Under the pieces are notes generated by a model. The model was not told the origin of the DNA, ran no database searches, and saw nothing but the letters and a program-made list of their open reading frames with translations. A stretch of DNA of 64,000 bases. It comes from Microbacterium sp. Root61. Its GTDB lineage: Bacteria; Actinomycetota; Actinomycetes; Actinomycetales; Microbacteriaceae. The stretch spans positions 2,079,788-2,143,787 of the forward strand of contig NZ_LMGU01000001.1 of assembly GCF_001427525.1 (NCBI RefSeq), read 5' to 3'. This document shows, piece by piece, positions 59,674-64,000 of the stretch. Position 1 is the first letter of the stretch. Each line of letters starts with the position of its first letter. Made by a program: the position numbers and the translations under genes.

Positions 59674-60810
59674 TCACAATGCGCTGCGCAGTTCCCGCAC
59701 GACGGCGTCGCCGCGCGCCGTGTCGATCATGAGGTTCGTGAGATACGCGAACCCGAGCCCGAGGCCCGGATCGGCGAATGCCACCTGCCCGCCGGCTCCG
59801 TCATGACCGAACGCGGCGAGCGAGGTCATCGGGCGAAGATCGGAGGCCAGGGCGACGCCCGCGCCCCAGCGGTGGTACGGCGGCGGGGCCGTCGGGTACT
59901 CCGGCGCGCCTTCACCACGTAGCGCCGTGAGCGCCGCTCGCGCGGACGACGAGAGCAAGGGCTCGCGGGGATCGACCACGGCACCCCAGAACCGGGCCAC
60001 AGCATCCGCCGTGGCGAGGCCTGCGGCTCCCGCGAGTCCGGAGGCGATCACCGCCGGGTCGTCGAAGCCCACGTCGCGATCGGTGAGCCGCGCAGGGAAA
60101 GCGCCACCGAACGTGGCGAAGTGCACGACGGCTTCGGCGATGTCCGGGGCGATCGCCATGGCCGGTGCGGAAAGGTCGCCCAACACGGGGCGCGCCCGCC
60201 GCGCGGCGGTCTCGGCATCCGCACCGAGCCACAGGTCGATGCCGAGCGGACCGGAGATCTCCTCCGCGATGAAACGGCCCAGTGTCCGACCGTCGATGCG
60301 CAGCATGAGCTGCTCCGTGATGACACCGTGCGAGAGCGTGTGGTAGCTGTATCCGGTGCCCGGACGCCAGAGCGGAACGCGGCCCGCGATGTTCTCCGCG
60401 AGCGTATGCCCATCGATGGCCTCGGAGAGGGTGAGGTCACGGTCCGGACCCGGTACGCCCGCCCGGTGCGCCAGTGCGTCGCCGACGGACACATCCGACT
60501 TGCCGGCGACACCGAACTCGGGCCAGTAACGCGCCAGGGGCTCATCCAGCGAGCCGAGGAGCCCACGATCGAGGAGCATCGCGATCGCCACGGCGGCGAC
60601 GCCTTTCGTACAGGAGAAGATCACGGCCGGGGTGTTCGCCTCCCACGGCCGATCGAGGTCTGCGGCGCCGCTCTGCACACTGACCACGGCCCGACCTCCG
60701 AGGTGGACCGAGAGGGCGGCGCCCGCCCGTTCGTCCTTCACTGTGGCGGCAAAGGCGTGGACGACGTTGTCGAAGCCGGAATCCCAGTGGCCGCGGATTC
60801 CTTCGATCAT
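59674..60810 (-). CDS. Beta-lactamase-fold serine hydrolase (class C/EstB-like)
   Basis: A 378-residue member of the beta-lactamase superfamily: SCTK (Ser66, Lys69) nucleophile, YSYHTLSHG in place of YxN, and HDGAGG as HxG. Cytoplasmic, without a signal peptide. It is the third paralog of this superfamily in the window, the others at 34.4-36.7 kb. The ATG overlaps the RidA stop (ATGA), and the gene closes the peptide-importer operon, which suggests an esterase or amidase acting on the imported compound. Confidence 0.88.
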   Translation of the reverse strand: MIEGIRGHWDSGFDNVVHAFAATVKDERAGAALSVHLGGRAVVSVQSGAADLDRPWEANTPAVIFSCTKGVAAVAIAMLLDRGLLGSLDEPLARYWPEFGVAGKSDVSVGDALAHRAGVPGPDRDLTLSEAIDGHTLAENIAGRVPLWRPGTGYSYHTLSHGVITEQLMLRIDGRTLGRFIAEEISGPLGIDLWLGADAETAARRARPVLGDLSAPAMAIAPDIAEAVVHFATFGGAFPARLTDRDVGFDDPAVIASGLAGAAGLATADAVARFWGAVVDPREPLLSSSARAALTALRGEGAPEYPTAPPPYHRWGAGVALASDLRPMTSLAAFGHDGAGGQVAFADPGLGLGFAYLTNLMIDTARGDAVVRELRSAL

Positions 60811-61196
60811 GGGCGCGCGAGGACGGCGACCGCGTCCAGCTCGACCTTGACCGACTCCAGCGGGGACACCCAGGTCGTCCGCGCCGGCCGAGGGTGTGCG
60901 AAAAGCTCGCGATAGATCCGGTTGTACTCGGGGATCTGGTCTTCCGCCGTCACGAAGGCGCCGATGCGGACGACGTGGCGCAACGACGATCCTGCCGCGA
61001 CGAGGAGCGTCTCGAGGTTGGCCACGCAGCGACGCATCTCCTCCTCGAAGGTTCCGGAGATGATGGCTCCGGTCTCCAGGTCGACCGATGCCTGACCCGA
61101 CACGTGGACGAGCCCGCCGGCGATCACCGCGGGGGTGAAGTTCCGATCCTCTCGCGCGCCCAGGTAGGTGATGTCTCCCACGGTGCTCAGTTCCAC
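60807..61196 (-). CDS. RidA-family enamine/imine deaminase
   Basis: A 129-residue YjgF/RidA protein. The active site segment with the conserved Arg is VVRIGAFVTAEDQIPEYNRIY, and PARTTWVSPL(E)SVKVELDAVAV is the C-terminal signature; GGLVHVSGQASVDLETG is the N-terminal one. It hydrolyses reactive enamine or imine intermediates released by PLP enzymes. GTG 61196 has AAGGAG 4 nt upstream; longer starts lack a site. Its place next to a deacylase and near a PLP aminotransferase fits protection of that chemistry. Confidence 0.9.
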   Translation of the reverse strand: MELSTVGDITYLGAREDRNFTPAVIAGGLVHVSGQASVDLETGAIISGTFEEEMRRCVANLETLLVAAGSSLRHVVRIGAFVTAEDQIPEYNRIYRELFAHPRPARTTWVSPLESVKVELDAVAVLARP

Positions 61197-61246
61197 GGTG
61201 CTCCTTGTGTGTCGTTCTGGTCGTTTTGGGTGTGCGGCGGTCGCGC

Positions 61247-62170
61247 TCATGCGCGCCGAGTGCCGAGCTCGAACAGCACGTCACCCGGTGACACGATCGC
61301 CTGAGTGCGCAGCACGGTGATCACACCGCCGGCCGGTGCCGTGCAGACGAACGCATCGGATCCGTCGCTGTCGATCACGCGGCCGATCACCTCGCCCGCG
61401 GCGACATCGTCCAGCAGAGTGCGCTGAGTGACGAAGAACCCCGCCCGCGGCGTCGACGCGGCGCGGTCGACGTCGCCGTTCCCGTGCAGCCGCAGCGTGG
61501 TGGCGCGGCCCTCCGGCGCGTCGTCGACCATGTCGAGGTGCGCGAGGATCCGCAGCACGCCATCGCGGTAGTCGCCGAGGGTCTCCGCGGTGAGCACGCC
61601 GCCGCGGGGCGACTCGACGTAGAGCGCCGGGATGCCGAGTTCCTGTGCCGTGCTCACGGTACGGCCGATCCCGTTCGCGGGGTGCGTCCACACCGTGCCC
61701 GCACCGAATGCCTCGCACAGCGCGACGGCGAGGTCGCAGCCGGGCGAGCCGTCGTCGAGGCATCCCGCGAAGAACGGCATGTCGGTGTCGGGCGACGACG
61801 TGTGCAGGTCGATGAGCACGTCCGCTCCGGTGATCAGGCGATCGGCGATTGCAGCGGCGAGCTGCTCGGTCGGCTGACCGTCGGCGGCACCGGGGAACAC
61901 CCGGGCGAGATTCAGTCCGTCGACCGGGCTGACGCGAAGATTCGCCGCGTGCGCGGCCGGATGCGCGACCGGCAGCAGTCGCACGCGGCCCGCGATGAGC
62001 GGCAGACCCTCACGTGCGAACTGCGCGAGCGCGACGATGCCCGCCACCTCGTTGCCATGGATGCCGGCGAGCAAGGTGACGGTCGGACCCGGCACCCCGC
62101 TGTCGAGGTGGAACACCTCCAGGACGACGCCGTCCGCGGTGCGAAGCTGCTCGCTGCTCGCGGCGATCAC
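61247..62170 (-). CDS. Succinylglutamate desuccinylase/aspartoacylase-family deacylase
   Basis: A 307-residue M14-like zinc hydrolase of the AstE/AspA family. Zinc ligands His38 and Glu41 (GIHGNE) and His123 (IDLHT) are intact; the catalytic Glu is probably in PALYVESPRGG. It would remove an acyl group from an amino acid or amino sugar. GTG 62170 overlaps the ABC ATPase stop by 4 nt with GAGGAGG at 7 nt. The direct coupling to a peptide-type importer suggests the imported substrate is N-acylated. Confidence 0.88.
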   Translation of the reverse strand: MIAASSEQLRTADGVVLEVFHLDSGVPGPTVTLLAGIHGNEVAGIVALAQFAREGLPLIAGRVRLLPVAHPAAHAANLRVSPVDGLNLARVFPGAADGQPTEQLAAAIADRLITGADVLIDLHTSSPDTDMPFFAGCLDDGSPGCDLAVALCEAFGAGTVWTHPANGIGRTVSTAQELGIPALYVESPRGGVLTAETLGDYRDGVLRILAHLDMVDDAPEGRATTLRLHGNGDVDRAASTPRAGFFVTQRTLLDDVAAGEVIGRVIDSDGSDAFVCTAPAGGVITVLRTQAIVSPGDVLFELGTRRA

Positions 62171-63051
62171 GAGGCGACCTCCTCTACTTGGAAGGCTGTA
62201 CGCCCGGCGTAGTAGACCGCGCGGTCACGCGTCCCGCGCTCGCTCGGGTCGTTGATCGGCACGGCCGACAGCAGCGCTTGCGTGTACGCGTGCTGGGGAT
62301 GGTCGAACACCTGCTCCACCGGTCCGCTTTCCACGACTTCACCCAAGTGCATCACGAGCACCTCGTCGGCGATATGCCGCACCACCGACAGGTCGTGCGA
62401 GATGAAGATGTACGCGACACCGGACTCGGCCTGGATGTCCTGCAGGAGGTTCACGATCTGCGCCTGGATGGACATGTCCAACGCTGACACGGGCTCATCG
62501 AGCACGAGCAGCTCGGGCTTGAGCGCGAGTGCCCGCGCGATGCCGATGCGCTGCCGCTGACCTCCGGAGAACTCGTGCGGATAGCGCGTGCCCTGGGCCG
62601 GGGTGAGGCCGACGATATCCAGCAGCTCCGTCACCCGGGCGCGCTGCGCGGCGGCGTTGCCGAGGCGGTGGATGCGCAAGCCTTCGCCGATGATCTCACC
62701 GGCCGTCATCCGGGGGTTGATGGCGGCATACGGGTCCTGGAAGACGAACTGCATCCGCTGCCGCAACCCGCCCGCGAGCCGGCGGTCGGAGAGGTCGGTG
62801 ATGTCCTGGCCACGGAACTCGATCCGCCCGGACGTCGGCCGGTAGAACCGGTTCACCGTGCGCGCGAGCGTCGATTTCCCCGATCCGGATTCCCCCACCA
62901 CCGCGACGGTGCGTCCGCGTTCGACCGTGAACGAGACATCCTCGACGGCTCGGATCGTGCCCTTCCGACCGGCCGCGTCGCGGACGGTGAACCGCTTGGA
63001 CAGCGACGTCACCCTCAGGAGGGGCGTGGCATCCACAGTGGTGTCGGTCAT
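62167..63051 (-). CDS. Oligopeptide-type ABC transporter ATPase (DppF-like)
   Basis: A 294-residue ABC ATPase: Walker [10 protein letters not shown], signature SGGQRQR, Walker B LLVLDEPVSALD, and the peptide-family tail (PQHAYTQALLSAVPI). ATG 63051 overlaps the DppD stop and follows GAGGA. A longer frame continues upstream through DppD but is not expected to be translated. Together with the two downstream-encoded partners it drives import for the deacylase/RidA pathway. Confidence 0.92.
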   Translation of the reverse strand: MTDTTVDATPLLRVTSLSKRFTVRDAAGRKGTIRAVEDVSFTVERGRTVAVVGESGSGKSTLARTVNRFYRPTSGRIEFRGQDITDLSDRRLAGGLRQRMQFVFQDPYAAINPRMTAGEIIGEGLRIHRLGNAAAQRARVTELLDIVGLTPAQGTRYPHEFSGGQRQRIGIARALALKPELLVLDEPVSALDMSIQAQIVNLLQDIQAESGVAYIFISHDLSVVRHIADEVLVMHLGEVVESGPVEQVFDHPQHAYTQALLSAVPINDPSERGTRDRAVYYAGRTAFQVEEVAS

Positions 63052-63902
63052 CGGTCCTCCTCCGCGGATGCCGGTACCCCGACCCGGCGCAGTCGTCGCT
63101 CCGAGGCATCCATTCGTGGGCGGCAATCCAGCAGCTCGCGGGTGTAGTCGCTGGTCGGGTTCGCGAAGAGATCGAACACCTCGGAGGTCTCCAGCACGCG
63201 ACCGCGTCGCATCACGACGACCCGATCGGCCATCTCGGCGACGACACCGAGGTCGTGGGTAATCAGGATCAGCCCGATGCCGAGATCTCGCTGCAGGTCC
63301 CGCAGCAGATCCAGCACCTGGGCCTGCACCGTGACGTCGAGGGCGGTCGTCGGCTCGTCCGCGATGATCAGCGGCGGGTCGTTCGCGATGGCCATCGCGA
63401 TCATCGCGCGCTGCCGCATGCCGCCGGACAACTCATGCGGGTACTGGCGCACCCGCATCGTCGGGTCGGGGATCCCGACCCGTTCGAAGAGTTCCACGAC
63501 GCGGGCGAGAGCGGCGCGCTTGGACACGTGCCGGTTGTGGGTGCGGATCACCTCGGCGACCTGCGACCCGATGCGCGTCACGGGGTTGAAGGAGCTCATC
63601 GGGTCCTGGAAGATCATGCCGATCCGCCCACCCCGCACGCGGTCGAGTTCGCGCGGGCTCAGCGTGTACAGATCCACGCCGTCGAACATCGCCGTTCCGC
63701 CGCGCCGTACCGCGGTCTCGCGCGGCAGCAGTCCCAGCAGGCTCGACACGGACACGCTCTTGCCGGAGCCCGATTCTCCGACGATGCCCAGGCATTCGCC
63801 CCGTCCGACCTCGAACGAGACGCCGTCGACGGCGGTGACGGTGCCCGTCTCGGTGCGGAAATCGATGGACAGGTCCGTGACCTGGAGCAGTGGTGCGCTC
63901 AC
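63048..63902 (-). CDS. Oligopeptide-type ABC transporter ATPase (DppD-like)
   Basis: A 284-residue ABC ATPase with GESGSGKSV as Walker A, LSGGMRQR as signature and [12 protein letters not shown] as Walker B; the C-terminal [16 protein letters not shown] is the peptide-transporter zone. GTG 63902 overlaps the permease stop (GTGA). Unlike the 22.6-24.4 kb importer, here permease and ATPase are separate genes. Confidence 0.93.
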   Translation of the reverse strand: MSAPLLQVTDLSIDFRTETGTVTAVDGVSFEVGRGECLGIVGESGSGKSVSVSSLLGLLPRETAVRRGGTAMFDGVDLYTLSPRELDRVRGGRIGMIFQDPMSSFNPVTRIGSQVAEVIRTHNRHVSKRAALARVVELFERVGIPDPTMRVRQYPHELSGGMRQRAMIAMAIANDPPLIIADEPTTALDVTVQAQVLDLLRDLQRDLGIGLILITHDLGVVAEMADRVVVMRRGRVLETSEVFDLFANPTSDYTRELLDCRPRMDASERRLRRVGVPASAEEDR

Positions 63903-64000
63903 TTCATCCTCCTCGGGTCGGCAGCGTCGCGTAGTCCGTCACCGAGGAAGTTGACGGCCAGCACCGCGACGGCGATGAGGATGCCCGGGGGCAGCCAGAG
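63899..64000 (-). CDS. ABC transporter permease, C-terminal end (DppC-like, cut by window edge)
   Basis: The last 33 codons of a reading frame entering from the right edge. The peptide reads as the terminal helix and tail of a DppC permease ([20 protein letters not shown], then AADPRRMK and stop). It overlaps the DppD start by 4 nt. The rest of the permease, and presumably DppB and a binding protein, lie beyond 64000. Confidence 0.88.
   Translation of the reverse strand, partial: LWLPPGILIAVAVLAVNFLGDGLRDAADPRRMK

Noticed and set aside
1..64000. Search for CRISPR arrays, tRNAs, insertion sequences, prophage or plasmid genes
   Set aside because: No spaced repeats, transposase or integrase motifs, or cloverleaf-like sequences were recognised by eye; a covariance-model scan was not possible here.

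Overview
The window is one contiguous stretch of high-GC actinobacterial chromosome, most like Microbacterium or another Microbacteriaceae. The signs are very strong G/C use at third codon positions, frequent GTG starts, many start codons that overlap the previous stop, and a recurring arrangement in which a TANNNT hexamer ends exactly 6 nt before the start codon, as expected of leaderless mRNAs. I see no rRNA, tRNA, CRISPR array, insertion sequence or phage gene. It reads as accessory catabolism, transport and stress genes, arranged as small operons that each sit beside their own regulator.

Region by region. 0-3.6 kb: a propionate (2-methylcitrate) operon, GntR-prpD-prpB-prpC. 3.7-6.8 kb: an ABC-2 exporter with a GbsR/MarR-like regulator. 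6.8-13.4 kb: Nudix hydrolase, ClC-type channel, aldo/keto reductase, a DUF4407 coiled-coil membrane protein, RlmN, and a LysE-type exporter. 13.5-17.6 kb: a ROK repressor diverging from an MFS transporter and a type-B carboxylesterase. 17.6-28.1 kb: a LacI-controlled operon of a peptide-type ABC importer with a permease-ATPase fusion, a GH78 alpha-L-rhamnosidase and a sulfatase, probably for a sulfated or otherwise decorated rhamnoside. 28.1-30.3 kb: an ECF sigma factor operon that starts with a 59-residue membrane protein. 30.4-34.4 kb: a pterin dehydratase-like/VOC fusion, then an MmyB-type regulator facing an MFS-dehydrogenase pair. 34.4-40.4 kb: GMC oxidoreductase, aldehyde dehydrogenase and two serine hydrolases, with a divergent GbsR-like regulator. 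40.5-45 kb: a UbiB-family kinase-like protein, a PEP-mutase-family protein and a flavoprotein.

45-49.6 kb is an arsenic island. It holds arsR and an AqpS-type aquaporin, divergent from a flavoprotein with a Cys-rich tail, an ArsN-like acetyltransferase, a winged-helix protein, an ArsR-ArsC fusion and a second ArsC. It has no ArsB or Acr3 pump, so arsenite would leave through the channel. Two operators of the form ATAGAY-N4-RTCTAT control the two arsC transcription units, and a different pair of palindromes controls the divergent arsR promoter region.

49.7-64 kb: a LysR/MFS pair, then a catabolic region. An IclR regulator faces an operon of a class III aminotransferase, an M81 (MlrC-type) metallopeptidase fused to a four-Asp-box beta-propeller, an MBL-fold hydrolase and a Gfo/Idh dehydrogenase. 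An oppositely oriented operon encodes a Dpp-type importer, an AstE/AspA-like deacylase, RidA and a serine hydrolase. A bidirectional terminator separates the two. Together they look like an uncharacterised pathway for an imported N-acyl, amino-sugar or modified-peptide substrate.
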